Source of the DNA: Anaeramoeba ignava
Lineage: Eukaryota > Metamonada > Anaeramoebidae
DNA length: 64,000 nt
Assembly: GCA_028826165.1 (NCBI GenBank)
Contig: JAPDFW010000101.1
Location: forward strand, 167,450 to 231,449
Reading direction: 5' to 3'
The notes below the pieces were generated by a model. The model did not search any database, had not been told where the DNA came from, and saw only the letters and a list, made by a program, of their open reading frames with translations. The stretch's first letter is position 1; the number at the start of each line of letters is the position of its first letter. Made by a program: the position numbers and the translations under genes. This document shows positions 45,401-57,701 of the stretch, one piece after another.

Positions 45401-47971
45401 TTCATGTAATTTTATATTTATTATTTATATTTATTTTTTTTTGGAAATAGAATATGAATATGCCAGTTTCTACAAAAATTTTACTTAAAGCTATATTTGC
45501 AATTATTAATAAAAATACAACTTCTCCGTTATCAGATTCTGGAATTGAAAAAATTAGACATATGATTACATTTCTTGATCCAAAAAATGATTCAATGATT
45601 TTCCATACTTTAGATCAAATTAATCTTACACTTTCAAATGAAAAATTAACAAATAAAATTAATATCTATCGTTCTTTACAAGCATTATTTAATAATTTTT
45701 ATTTTTCACAGAAATTTAGAAATGCAATTATTCATAAATTATTATCATTATTTCCACAAACAATTCAAGGTAATTTTATTTAAAATTAAAAAAATATTTT
45801 TATTCTTATTTTTATTCTTATTTAAAAAAAAAAAAGATCCTAAGTTAATGAAAGAAATGAAGAGAATAGTTGATTTACAATCCCAAAATTCATTTTTTGG
45901 ATTTCCAAATTTTGAGCTTGTTGAACAATCAATATCTTCTTTTTTAAAATTACAAAAAAACATGAATGATGTAAAAATTTTTTTAATTTACAAGACATTT
46001 TCAATTTTTCATTAATTTTTTTTTAATTTTAGTCTCCAAAAAATATAGTTCAATTAGCAAAGAAAAAAGCTATTGGGAAAACAATAAGAATGATTATAAG
46101 AAGAATTGATAAAAGAACAACATCTGAATTTGGAAATAAAGAATCAGAAGATTCAGAAATCATTTCAGAAGATTCAAATCCAATCAAATTTGAAAAAAGA
46201 AAAGAATATCTTTCTTTATTTTTAAATGAAGATGATTTTGATTTTTTTATTGAAATTCTTTCACGAAAAGAACCAATTTCATATATTGATTCAATAGCAG
46301 AAAATTTATTTGATTTTTTAGAACCATTTGGAGTTACAATGCCAGTTATTAAAACTTATATTTTGGAGGAAGTATTTCAAGGAGAAAATCCAAGATCACT
46401 TTTTCAAACAATGAATGTTGGAACAAAAATATTATTAAAATACATTTTAACTTATTCAGGAAATTATTTGAAAGATTCATTATCAGATTTTATTGAAAAA
46501 TTATCAAAAACAAGTTTTAATTTGGAAGTTGATCCAAAAAAACCAGAATATACAAGTAATCAAAATCAATTATTGGAAAGATTCAGTAATATAAAACAAT
46601 TATTTGGAGGAATGTTTCAACAAGTTATAAATTCAAAAGAATCAATTCCTATTGAAATTCAAGTCATTTGTTATTATTTTAAAAATATTACTTTACTTAA
46701 GTTTGCAAAAGATGAATCTTTATTTAGTGTTGGAATATTCTTTTTACATATTTTACTCAGTAATGTTTTACAGAATCCTCAAGATTTTGAAATTTCAAAA
46801 GGTTAATAATTTTAAATGAAGAAAAAAGAAAATTTTCAAAAGAATTGATTTATATTTTTATTTATATTTTTTATTTATATTAGTTCAATTAACTCAACAT
46901 ATAAAAAGAATATTATATATCTTTTCAATTATTCTTCAAAATTTATCAAAAGGTGCTTCTTTTGAAAATGAAACAGAATATTTATCTCCTTTGAATGATT
47001 TACTTCTTAAATATATGTTTGTTACAAGAGAATTTTTCATTTCCATTTCTGTAAAAAAAATTAAATTTTTAAAAAGAAAAAGAATTTTGAATTAAATTTT
47101 AAAATTTAAATTTTAGGAAATTCCAAAAACTAATCAATCATTTTCAGAAAATTTTAATATTGAACAAGTTTTCGGAATTGATTCAAAAAATTCAAGTCTT
47201 AGTTTCTTAGAATTATTTCCAGATACAGAATTAGATCCTGAAAGATTTGCATCAGAATTTATTGAAATAGTTTATGGATCACTTTCAAACAATAAAGAAT
47301 TTTTTTCACCTTTTGGAGTTAAATATTCAACAACAATTAGTGAAAAAGTTAATTTAGCAACACAAAATTTATCATCATTAAACAGAAGTTTTGCATCAAT
47401 TCAATTATTATTAACAGAATTAGGGAAAATATTATCAACAGAAAAAACAAGTGAAAATTTACAAAAAATTCAAACGAAAAAAACGAATAAAAATTCAAAT
47501 GAAAATGAACCAATTAAGAATAAATCACCAACACCAAAACAAAAAAAGGAAAAACCAAAGAAAGTGAAAAAACCAAAGAAATCACAAGTTGAATCAAGTT
47601 TATTAAATTCTTGGCTTGATAATTTAACAGCTCCAACTGAAAAAGAAGCATTTATTCAACATAAAAACAAAAAATTAGGATGGAAAAAAAGATATATTGT
47701 TTTGAAATCTTATTATTTAGCTGTTTTTCAGAAAAATAATGATGATCTTTCTTCTCCTATTGATGTTATTTTTCTTGATACTGAAACTAGAATGTTTTTT
47801 GCTAAACCTTCTGATTCTAAAAAGAAAAATTCTTTTGTTTTGGTTCCTAAACAAGATGAAAAAGATAGAACTATTATTTCTTGTGAAAATAAACAAGATG
47901 TTGTTGATTGGCTTTCAATTCTTAGGAAATCAAGAAATAAAGTTAGAAAAGATACTTTTAATCAAAATTAA
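42482..47971 (+). CDS. CH - coiled coil - RasGAP - PH protein
   Basis: Ras GTPase-activating protein with an actin-binding-type head, about 1,110 residues. Exons: 42482-42682, 42766-42927, 44658-45384, 45451-45769, 45837-45970, 46033-46801, 46884-47050 and 47117-47971; all phases agree. The calponin-homology domain spans exons 1-3 (ILIRWVNFQAVKSGQNNPVR, SITLSYVLAELEPEI, TPEDITSGNEDIIVTFLMEL). A coiled coil follows (NEYQHLLEKRKKLEMEINQK). The RasGAP region includes NMPVSTKILLKAIF, NIVQLAKKKAIGKTIRMIIR and SIPIEIQVICYYFKN. A C-terminal PH domain contains KNKKLGWKKRYIVLKSYYL and VVDWLSILRKSRNK. Within exon 3 the frame moves by one base in the A-runs at about 44870-44905 (KKPIQKN / NQNQNENQTK), with no GT for an intron. 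The usual catalytic arginine finger was not located. Confidence 0.88.
42928..44657 (+). repeat. 1.73 kb intron of AATAATTTT units
   Basis: Intron 2 of the CH-RasGAP-PH gene, phase 0, GTAAAC...AAAAAAAG. It is almost pure TAATAATTTTAA with very few C or G and splits the CH domain between PEDITS and GNEDIIV. Confidence 0.9.
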
Positions 47972-48600
47972 ATTTAATTTCAATTCTTTTCAATTTAATT
48001 TCTTTTCAATTTAATTTCAATTTAATTTAATTTCAATTTAATTTCTTTTCAATTTAATTTCAATTTAATTTCAATTTCAATTTAATTTCTTTTCAATTTA
48101 ATTTCTTTTCAATTTAATTTCTTTTCAATTTAATTTCAATTTCTTTTCAATTTAATTTCAATTTAATTTCAATTTAATTTCAATTTAATTTCAATTTAAT
48201 TTCTTTTCAATTTAATTTCTTTTCAATTTCATTTCAATTTAATTTCTTTTCAATTTAATTTCTTTTCAATTTAATTTCAATTTCTTTTCAATTTAATTTC
48301 AATTCAATTTCAATTTCAATTTAATTTCTTTTCAATTTAATTTCTTTTCAATTTCAATTTAATTTCAATTTCTTTTCAATTCAATTTCAATTTAATTTCA
48401 ATTTAATTTCAATTTAATTTCTTTTCAATTCAATTTCAATTTAATTTCAATTTAATTTCATTTCAATTTCATTTCAATTTCATTTCAATTTAATTTCAAT
48501 TTCTTTTTAATTTCAATTTAATTTCAATTTAATTTCAATTTAATTTCTTTTCAATTTCAATTTCAATTTGATTTCAATTTAATTTCTTTTCAATTTCTTG
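47972..48600. repeat. AATTTAATTTC / AATTTCTTTTC repeat
   Basis: Intergenic tract of CAATTTAATTT and CTTTTCAATTTAATTT units directly after the RasGAP stop. No gene is seen; it ends before the T-tract of the next gene. Confidence 0.85.
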
Positions 48601-48692
48601 TTTTTGCTTTTTTTTTAATTCATTCCACATTTTTTTTTTAATTCAAAACAAAACAAAAAAAAAAACCAAAACATTTAAAAAGGAAAAAAAAA

Positions 48693-48721
48693 ATTTTTCA
48701 TTTTTCATTTTTCATTTTTTA
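48693..48721 (+). promoter_or_regulatory. (TTTTTCAT) tract upstream of 48736 gene
   Basis: ATTTTTCATTTTTCATTTTTCATTTTTT, 15 bases before the ATG. Its mirror version occurs on the minus strand at 63466-63501 before the BABAM1-like start. Confidence 0.5.
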
Positions 48722-48735
48722 TTTTATTTTTTATT

Positions 48736-51281
48736 ATGAATTCAAATCAAAATTTAAATTTTGAAAATAATATTCAAAAAAGAACAAAATTCACAAATTC
48801 ATCTTTTCAACAAAATTATAATCAAAATTCACAAATAAATTTAAATCAAAATTATAATCAAAATTCACAAATAAATTATAATCAAAATTCAAATCAAAAT
48901 TTTAATCAAAATTCACAAATAAATTATAATCAAAATTCAAATCAAAATCCAAATCAAAAATTAAATCAAAATTATAATCAAAATTCAAATAATATCAAAA
49001 ATTTAATAACAATTCAAAATCCTAATAATAATTTCAATCAAAATGAATTAATTGAAGGAGAAATTTTATATTTAAGAAAAGAATTATTTCAAAAAGAAAA
49101 AGAAAATTTAAAACTTGATTCTGAAATTACAAAATTAAAAACTCAACTTAAAAATCAAGATGAAATAAAAAATAAAGTTTTAAAAGAAGAAATTGAAAGA
49201 TTACAAGCTCGTTTACAATTTATTCAAAATGATTTGAAAAAAAAAGATCAAGAAATTGAATATTATAAATCAAAAATGTCAAAATTAAATAATTCACCTC
49301 AAAATATTTCTCAAAATATTTCTCAAAAATATTCAATTAATCAACAAAATTTAAATAATAATAATAATAATTCATTTTTACAAAAACTTCCAAATCAAAA
49401 TCCAAATTCTTTCTTTCCAGAACCTCAATTTTTACAACAAACAAAAGAAAGAAATGAATTAAGTCCTTTAAAATTATCTCCAAAAAATAAGAATCAAAAT
49501 CAAAGCCAAAATATAAATTTAATTCAAATTCAAAATCAAAATCAAAATCAAAATCAAAATCAAAATCAAAATCAAAATCAAAATCAAAATCAAAATCAAA
49601 ATCAAAATCAAAATCAAAATCTAATTCAAAATCAAAATCAAAATCAAAATCAAAATCAAAATCAAATTTAATTCAAAATCAAAATCAAAATCAAAATCAA
49701 AATCAAAATTTAAATCAAAATCAAAATAAAAATCAAAATCAAAATCAAAATCAAAATCAAAATCAAAATCAAAATAAAATCATTTCAAATATAAATCAAA
49801 ATCAAAATAAAAATGTCATTTCAATCCAAAATGTAAATCAAATCCTTTCAAGTCAACTTTTAAGTCAAAAAATTCTTTCAAATCAAAAACAAAATCAAAA
49901 TCAAAAACCTGATAAAAATCAAATTCAAAATCAAATTCAAAATCAAATTCAAAAAGAAAAACAAAAAGAAATTGAGAAACAAATTAAAATTAAAATTCAA
50001 AAAGAAAAACAAAAAAATTTATCAATTCAACAAAATATTCAATTTGATTTAATTCCTTCTCCAAAAAATCCAATACAACAATCTTTTTTAATCAATTCTC
50101 CTTTTCAAGATCATGAACTTCTAAAAAAATATATTAATACTTCTTTTATTCATACTTTCAAAATTAATTTATTGAAATATTTATCACAAAATTTCTTATT
50201 TGAAAATCAAATTCAAGATGAAAAAGATATTTTTATTGATTTAGAAGATGACTTAATCAAATTAAATCAAATATTGGAAATTTCAAAAGATTTTGTTTTA
50301 ACAACATTTGGAATTTCAAATATAGAAATGGAAAAAGAAAAAATAACTAATTATTCAAAGAAATTAAATCAAAATGAAAATGAAAATGAAAATGAAATGA
50401 AAATTGAAAAGATAGAAAATGATTCATTTTTTGAAGTAGATCAAGAATTATCAGATCAAAATGAAAGTTTATTTGATTTAATTTTCAAATTCTTTCTTAA
50501 AATTATTCAATCCAAAAATCACATAAAATATCAAAATATAATTATTAAAATTCTCTCAATTTTCTCAACAATTAGTTTAGAAGCTTATAAATATCCATTT
50601 ATTTTCTTATCAAAATTCACAAACAAAATCATTTTTGAAGTACTTCTTAATCATAATGTTTACAAAATTAAATTACTTACACTTCAAATACTCAATAATT
50701 TAATCAAATCTTCATATATTTTTAGACAAATTAAAAGAATTACAATTGAAAGTAAAAAAAGAAAGAATAAATCACAAAAAATTCTGGATTTTATTATTGA
50801 ATTTATTGGAAAAAGTTTTGAAATTCGAAGAGAAAGTGTTAAATTATTTACATTCATTTCACTTCATTATTATAAAAAAGCTTCTTCATTTTTTCAACCA
50901 AATTTATTAATTTCAAAATTGATTTATTTACTTGATAAACAAATTCTTCAAAATATTTCATTTAATGAAATTAAGAATTGCAATATAACTTTAATTTTCT
51001 TTCAAGAAATAATTGATTTATTATCAATTATGGTTATTGTTGATATTGAAAATTTTTCAAAAAGTTTATTAATAATGAAACATCATTTTCTTAGTGCAAT
51101 TAATAGAATTTTATCATTTAAAAAATCTTTTTTTTATTTAGAAGAAAAAGAAAATGAAAAATTAAAAACAAATTTAAATTTAGAAACAGAAATAGAAATA
51201 GAAACAAATTATAATGGAATAAAAATTATTGAACAAATTATTCAAAAAACAGAATTTATTACAAATTTAATTCATTTATAA
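48736..51281 (+). CDS. Q/N-rich coiled-coil protein with helical C-terminus, frameshifted
   Basis: Starts at an ATG with an N/Q-rich region. A coiled coil follows at about residues 105-185 ([20 protein letters not shown], then [20 protein letters not shown]). A long NQ run hits TAA at 49669. One frame over, the sequence is open from the same repeat to 51281 ([20 protein letters not shown], then a helical region with [20 protein letters not shown]). Comparing CAAAATCTAATTCAAAAT (49615) with CAAATTTAATTCAAAAT (49663) points to one lost base. The N-terminal coiled coil plus alpha-helical body vaguely recalls the ATR partner ATRIP; that is a weak guess. Otherwise unrecognised. Confidence 0.75.
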
Positions 51282-51382
51282 AAAATTTCAAATTAAAAAT
51301 TCTTTTTTTTTATTGAATTTTTTTTATTAAAACCAAATATTGAATTGAATTGAATATTTTTTTTTTGATTTTGTTTTTGAAA

Positions 51383-53381
51383 TTAAAAATTAAAAGTATT
51401 TGAATCAGAATTTTCATCTTTAAATTTTTGTTTTAAAGAAATAACTTTAAATAATTGATTTTGATAATTAACAACATTTTCTTGTAAATATTTAAATTTT
51501 GAACGAAGTTGAAACATTGATTCTTCATGTTCATTTTTTGCTTCTCTCATTTCTTTTTCTTTTTTACTAATTAATAATTCAAGTTCTTTTTCTTTATCTG
51601 ATCTTTTTTCTTTTTGTAATTCAATTTGTTTTTTTTCATTTAAAACATCTTGAATACTTTTTTGTATTTGTTCCAATTTTGATTCTTTTTGATTTGAAAT
51701 GTTTTCAAGATTTTTTGAAGATAATTTAAGAGAATTATTAATTTCATTTTCTTTTTGAGTTAAATCTTGTACTTCTTGTTGTAAACTTTGGAATTGAGTT
51801 GATAATTTTTTATAATTTGTTTTGATTTTTTTCATTTTGTTTTGATTTGTTTGACAAATTTTTTGAGATTTAAGAAGTTTATGAATATTTTTCTGAGCTT
51901 TTGTTATTAAATGTTCTCTAGAAAATAATTCCATTGATTTCTTTTCAATTTCTTTTGATTCATTTCTTTCATTTTCAATTTTTTTGGTTAATTCTGTAAT
52001 TGCTGTTTGAACTTTTGTTGGTGATTGAACAATTTGTGATTTTAATTGTTCACATTCTTTTTGTAAATTATCTAATTCAAATTCAAGATTATTCTATTTA
52101 TTTTTATTTATAAAAAATTTTCAATTTAAAATGTCAAAGAAAATATTTAAATATTTTTATTTTACTTTTTCATTTTCATATTTTGTTATCATTTCTTCAA
52201 ATTGATTTGTTTTATTTTGTTGTTCTTTTTTAGAATTTTGAAGTTGATTTAATTCCTTTATTATTTCTTGAATTTCTTGTTGAATTTGATTTTGTTTTTC
52301 CAATTCATTTGATTTTTGGAATCTTTTTTATTTATTTAAAAAAAACAAATTATAATAAATAAATAATAAATAATAAATAAATTAAAATGAATTTACTCAA
52401 TTTCTTTTAAATTTTCTTCAAGGATTAATTTTTCTTCAAGAAGTTTTGCTTTTTGATCAAAAAAGTTTTCCTAAAATATTTCCATTTTCAAATCCATTTA
52501 ATTTAATTTAATTTAGTTTAATTTAATTTAATTTAATTTAATTTAATAATAAAATATTTCCAATTTAATTTAATAATAAAATATTTCCAATTCAATTTAA
52601 TTTAATTTAATTTAATTTAATAATAAAATATTTTCAATTTAATTTAATTTAATTTAATAATAAAATATTTTCCAATTCAATTTAATAATAAAATATTTTC
52701 AATTTAATTCAATAAATATTTTCAATTTAATTTAATAATAAAATATTTTCAATTTAATTTCAATTTAATTTAATTTCAATTTAATTTAATAATAAAAATA
52801 TTTTCAATTTAATTTAATTTAATTTAATTTAATTTAATTTAATAATAAAATATTTCCAATTTAATAATAATATATTTTCAATTTAATTTAATTTAATTTA
52901 ATTTCAATCTAATTTAATAATAAAATATTTTCAATTCAATTTAATTTAATTTAGATTGTTTTACCCAATATTCAGATAATTGTTGATAATGTTGTAATCT
53001 ATCTTCTCTAAATTTAACAAAATTTATTAAAGCACTTATATTTCTTTTAAGAGTATCTTTTGTTGGTTTTGAAATATCTTGTAAAGAAAAAGAATTAACA
53101 CCAGTTGAATACATTAATTTAATTAAAGAACGATTAAAAGTAAGTTCTCCAATAGAATTTTCATGAAGTTCAGCAAATTCAAAAGAATCAATTGCTGAAA
53201 ATTGAGGTTGTTTAAATTGATTTCTTGAAATTCCCATTAATAATTCAACAAATGTTTCATAAATAATTTTCACTTTTTGTGGTTTTGGATTATTTAATTC
53301 TTGTTCTGTTAAAGGAAGTTCAAGTTGATTTAAATAAAGAATAAGTTCTTTATCTTCAAGTAAAGGAAAAGAATAAGACAT
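51383..53381 (-). CDS. NUF2: Nuf2, Ndc80-complex kinetochore subunit
   Basis: Part of the Ndc80 complex that attaches kinetochores to spindle microtubules. Four exons on the minus strand: 53381-52965, 52470-52397, 52322-52166 and 52093-51383, phases 0, 2 and 0, coding 452 residues (human NUF2 has 464). Exon 1 is the Nuf2 calponin-homology head (MSYSFPLLEDKELILYLNQL, NPKPQKVKIIYETFVELLMG, ISALINFVKFREDRL). The rest is coiled coil with the family hallmark LKSQIVQSPTKVQTAI in exon 4. No frame problem. Intron 1 is a simple repeat; introns 2 and 3 are ordinary (74 and 72 bases). The neighbour upstream is the BABAM1 fragment; the neighbour downstream is convergent. Confidence 0.93.
52471..52964 (-). 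repeat. Nuf2 intron 1: AATTTAATTTAATAATAAAATATTTTC repeat
   Basis: 494 bases of AATTTAATTT units spaced by AATAATAAAATATTTTC, about ten repeats, phase 0 after LSEYW. Confidence 0.85.
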
Positions 53382-53581
53382 TTTCTTATTAAATTATTAT
53401 TTAATTATTATTAAAAAAAAAGAGAAAATAAAGATAAAAATAAAATCAAAATTTTTAAATTAAAAAAAAAACGTTAAAAAAATATTTTTCTTTCTTTTTT
53501 ATTTTAAATTTAAATTTTAAAAAAAAGAAAAATTAACGATTATTTTTTTAATTTAAATTTTAAAAATTAAAAATTTTAATT

Positions 53582-53674
53582 TTAATCAATCAATCCACAT
53601 TTAAATTCTTCTTGATTTTTTCTTTCTCTTGAATTTGCTAAAAAATGTGCAAAATGATATAAAATTTCATTTGC
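53582..53674 (-). pseudogene. Copy of the 3' end of the BABAM1-like gene
   Basis: Codes NEILYHFAHFLANSRERKNQ and then ends EEFKCGLID plus TAA. The intact terminal exon at 57702-57965 reads SEILYHFAHFLSNSRERPKQ and ends EDFKSRLTD. About 30 codons are conserved at protein level with base changes, then similarity stops at AAAAAAAAAATGC. It is either a truncated duplicate or the last exon of a second copy whose other exons are not in the window. The two copies flank the RhoGAP gene in the same orientation. Confidence 0.8.
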
Positions 53675-53730
53675 ATTTTTTTTTTAAATAAAAAGAAGAA
53701 AATAAATTGAAAATTTTTTATTTTCCAAAT

Positions 53731-53800
53731 TTTTTTTTTTCATTTTTTTCTTTTTTTTTCTTTTTCTTTTCTTTTTCTTCTTTCATTCTTTTTTTCTTAT
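53731..53800 (+). promoter_or_regulatory. T-tract element upstream of RhoGAP
   Basis: TTTTTTTTTTCATTTTTTTCTTTTTTTTTC followed by CTTTTTCTTCTTTCATTC, ending shortly before the ATG at 53810. Confidence 0.5.
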
Positions 53801-53809
53801 TTTATCAAA

Positions 53810-56800
53810 ATGAAAAAATTCTTCCGTCCAAAAAGTTATTATAAATAAAAAAATTCAATAAAAATAAAAACAAAAAAAAATTCCCAAATTTAAAAAAAAA
53901 AAACAAACAAAAAAGAAAAAAATAAAAAACAAATAAAATTAGAAATTAAATCACAATCAAGTCCTCCAACATTATCAAATACACCACAAAAAACAGAAAA
54001 AACAGAAAAAACACAAAAATCTCAAAATCAAGTTTTTGGAATTGATTTAGAAACAATAACTCAAGATCAAACAGATCATGTTCCTTATGTTGTTAAACAA
54101 ATTACAAAACTAATTGAAACTGAGTGTAAAAAGACATTTTAAAATTAAAATTAATTTATAAAATTAAAATTAAAATTAAAATTAAAATTAAAATTAAAAT
54201 TAAAATTAAAATCAAAAATCAAAATTAAAATCAAAAATTAAAATTAAAATTAAAATTAAAATTAAAATTAAAATTAAAATTAAAATTAAAATTAAAATCA
54301 AAATTAAAATTCAAATTAAAATCAAAATTAAAATTAAAATTAAAATTAAAATCAAAATTAAAATTAAAATTAAAATTAAAATTAAAATTAAAAATTAAAA
54401 TTAAAATTAAATTAAAATTAAAATTTAAAATTAAAATTAAAATTAAAATTAAAATTAAAATTAAAATTAAAATTAAAATTAAAATTCAAATTCAAAAATC
54501 AAAATCAAAAATCAAAATTAAAATTAATATTAAAATTAAAATTAAAATTAAAATTAAAATTAAAATTAAATTAAAAATTAAAATTAAAATTAAAATTAAA
54601 AATTAAAATTAAAATTTAAAAATTAAAATTAAAATTAAAATTAAAATTAAAATTAAAATTAAAATTAAAATTAAAATTAAAATTAAAATTAAAATCAAAA
54701 TCAAAATTAAAATTAAAATTAAAATTAAAATCAAAATTAAAATTAAAATTAAAATTAAAATTAAAATTAAAATTAAAATTAAAATTAAAAATTAAAATTC
54801 AAATTCAAAATTAAAAATTAAAATCAAAATTAAAATTAAAATTAAAATTAAAAATCAAAATATAAATATAAATCTAAATTAAATCTAAATCTAAATCAAA
54901 TTAAAATTAAAATTAAAATTAAAATTAAAATTAAAATTTAAATTTAAAATTCATTATAAATTAAAATTAAAATTAAAATTAAAATTAAAATTAAAATTAA
55001 AATTAAAATTAAAATTAAAATTTTTAAAATTAAAATTAAAAATCAAAATCAAAATTAAAAATTAAAATTTAAATTTAAATTAAAATTAAAATTAAATTTA
55101 AAATTAAAATTAAAATTTAAAATTAATATTAAAATTAAAATTAAAATTAAAATTAAAATTAAAATTAAAATTAAAATTAATATTAAAATTAAAATTAAAA
55201 TTAAAATCAAAATCAAAATCAAAATTAAAATCAAAATTAAAATTAATATTAATATTAAAAAGTTGTTGATTGTGAAGGAATTTTTCGAATTCCAGGAAGT
55301 AAAGTTCAAGAAAAAAAAGTAATAGAAGATGTGAATGAAAGTAGATAAGAAATGAAAGAAAAAAAAACTTCATTTTAAAAACACATTATTTTAATTAATT
55401 AATTAATTTTTAATTATTATTTAAGATGGAGAATTAGATATTTCAACTTGTGATGATCCTTATATTCTTGCTTCTTTATTGAAATATTTTTTTTATAAAC
55501 TACCTCAACCATTACTTACATTTGAACTTTTTGATGAATGGAATAAAGCGAGTAAATTATTTACTTACTTTCTTTCTTTTTAAAAATTAAAAATTAAAAT
55601 TAAAATTAAAATTAAAATTAAAATTAAAATTAAAATTAAAATTAAAATTAAAATTAAAATCAAAATTAAAATTAAAATTAAAATTAAAAATTAAAATTAA
55701 AATTAAAATTCAAATTAAAATCAAAATCAAATCAAAATTAATATCAAAATTAAAATTAAAAATCAAAATTAAAATTAAAATTAAAATTAAAATTAAAATT
55801 AAAATAAATCAAAATTAAAATCAAAATCAAAATCAAAATTAAAATTAAAATTAAAATTAAAATCAAAATTAAAATTAAAATTAAAATTAAAATTAAAATT
55901 AAAATTAAAATTAAAATTAAAATTAAAATTAAAATTAAAATTAAAATTAAAATTAAAATCAAAATTAAACAGGAACTGTTGAAGAAATATCAAATCTTGT
56001 AAATCAACTTCCATTAGTAAACAGATGTACTTTAAAGCATTTAATGAAATTTTGTGTAAGTGTTTCTGAACATTGCAAACTTAATAAAATGAATAGTGCA
56101 AATCTTGCAAGAGTTATTGGACCAAATTTATTTAGACATCCAATTAATCCAATGGCTTTTACTTCAACTATTGCAATTGATAATATGATAATTCATTATA
56201 AAGAAATTTTTGAAGATAATTTTAAAAAAGAAGAAGTTGTTCAATCAACTCATTCACAAGAAAGAAGATCAAGAAGAGCTGTAAATAATTTATTAAAATT
56301 TAAAATTAAAATTAATATTAAAATTAAAATTAAAATTAAAATTAATATTAAAATTTAAATTAAAATTAAAATTAAAATTAATTTATAAAATTAAAATTAA
56401 AATTAAAATTAAAATTAAAATTAAAATTAAAATTAAAATCAAAATTAAAATTAAAATCAAAATCAAAATCAAAATTAAAATTAAAATTAAAATTAAAATT
56501 AAAATTAAAATTAAAATTAAAATTAAAATTAAAATAAAAATTAAAATTAAAATTAAAATCAAAATTAAAATTAAAATCAAAATTAAAATAAAATAATATT
56601 AAAATTATTCACTTTAGATTCCTAAATTTTTTTGTACTGGAGTTGGTCAAGATCAATTTGAATTATTACAGAAAATGATTGAAGATTCAGAAAAAAGTAC
56701 ACCAGATCAAACACCTAAAACAGAAACAAAAGAAACAAAAGAATCCAAACAAGAAAATGAAAATATTTTAGAAACAAAACAAGAAAATGAAAATATTTTA

Positions 56801-57517
56801 GAATCAAAACAAGAAAATGATAATATTTTAGAATCCAAACAAGAAAATGATAATATTTTAGAATCCAAACAAGAAATTGAAAATGAAAATGAAAATCAAA
56901 TTGAAAATGATAATGATAATCAATTAACAGATCAAAATGTTGATTTTTCAGATTTTGAAGAAGATGAATTTTTCGATGCTTTTGTAAGCAATTCAGATTT
57001 ATTTTGTCAAGAAATCGTTGATACATCATTTCTTGATCTTGGTTTAAGAGTTGAAGTTTTATTGAAAAAATTTGAAAATCAAGAATTAAAAATTAAAGAT
57101 AGTAGTTTATTAATTCCAATACAAAAAGAAATCAAACAATATTTTAGTAATTATGTTCAAAAAAAGAAACAAGGAAATGATATTGAAGAATTAATTAAAA
57201 AAGATCATCTTTCACTTTCAGAATCAATTATTACTTTCCAATTCATTTCATCAATTATTATTAAAAATATTGAAGAATATGAAGTTCAAGAAAATTTTTG
57301 TGATTCAAGTGATTCTGATGAATGGTTTTCAGAAGATGAACAGAATAAGCCAATAAATAAAGAACCAGAACTTTTTATTCAAAAAGAAATTCAAATGTTT
57401 AATCGACTTAAATCAAATATTCAAAATTCATCTTCAATTAAAATTCAAAAACAATTTCGAGGTTTTTTAGTTAGAAAAGAAATCAAAAATATTAAAAAAG
57501 AATTTATTTTCATATAA
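53810..57517 (+). CDS. RhoGAP-domain protein with C-terminal IQ motif
   Basis: Stimulates GTP hydrolysis by Rho-family GTPases. Six exons: 53810-53834, 53943-54125, 55263-55340, 55426-55551, 55973-56280 and 56618-57517. Phases 1, 1, 1, 1 and 0 all agree, coding 539 residues. RhoGAP landmarks: NQVFGIDLETITQDQ, then VDCEGIFRIPGS with the arginine finger at Arg78 (codon 55286), SLLKYFFYKLPQPLLTFELF, and NSANLARVIGPNLFRHP. After the GAP domain comes a run of repeated KQENDNILESKQEND units, an acidic patch (DFSDFEEDEFFDAF), helices, and an IQ motif (SSIKIQKQFRGFLVRKEI) that should bind calmodulin or a light chain. The first exon of 25 bases was placed by phase and GTTATT donor only and is the least certain part. 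Three introns are repeat-filled. Confidence 0.88.
54126..55262 (+). repeat. RhoGAP intron 2: 1.14 kb of AAAATT/AAAATC hexamers
   Basis: GTAAAA...TTAAAAAG, phase 1, between KLIETE and FVDCEGIF. Sense strand practically without G. The NFNFNF and ILILIL frames on the minus strand are shadows. Confidence 0.9.
55552..55972 (+). repeat. RhoGAP intron 4: AAAATT hexamers
   Basis: 421 bases, GTAAAT...TTAAACAG, phase 1, between DEWNKA and TVEEISNL. Confidence 0.88.
56281..56617 (+). repeat. RhoGAP intron 5: AAAATT hexamers
   Basis: 337 bases, GTAAAT...ACTTTAG, phase 0, after QERRSRRA and before IPKFFCTG. Confidence 0.88.
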
Positions 57518-57701
57518 AATTGGTTGATTAATTAATTGATTAATTGATTTACTTTTTTTCAAATTATGTAAAATTAAGTGAAATCAATTTTTTTCTTATT
57601 CAAAAAGAAAAAAAGAAAAATAAAAAATTTAATCCAAAATTAAAATTGATTTATTTAAAATAAAATCAAAAATAAAATTAAAAATTAAATCAAAAATAAA
57701 A

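Noticed and set aside
55055-56580. ILILIL and NFNFNF frames on the minus strand, resembling membrane proteins
   Set aside because: Reverse readings of AAAATT hexamers in RhoGAP introns.
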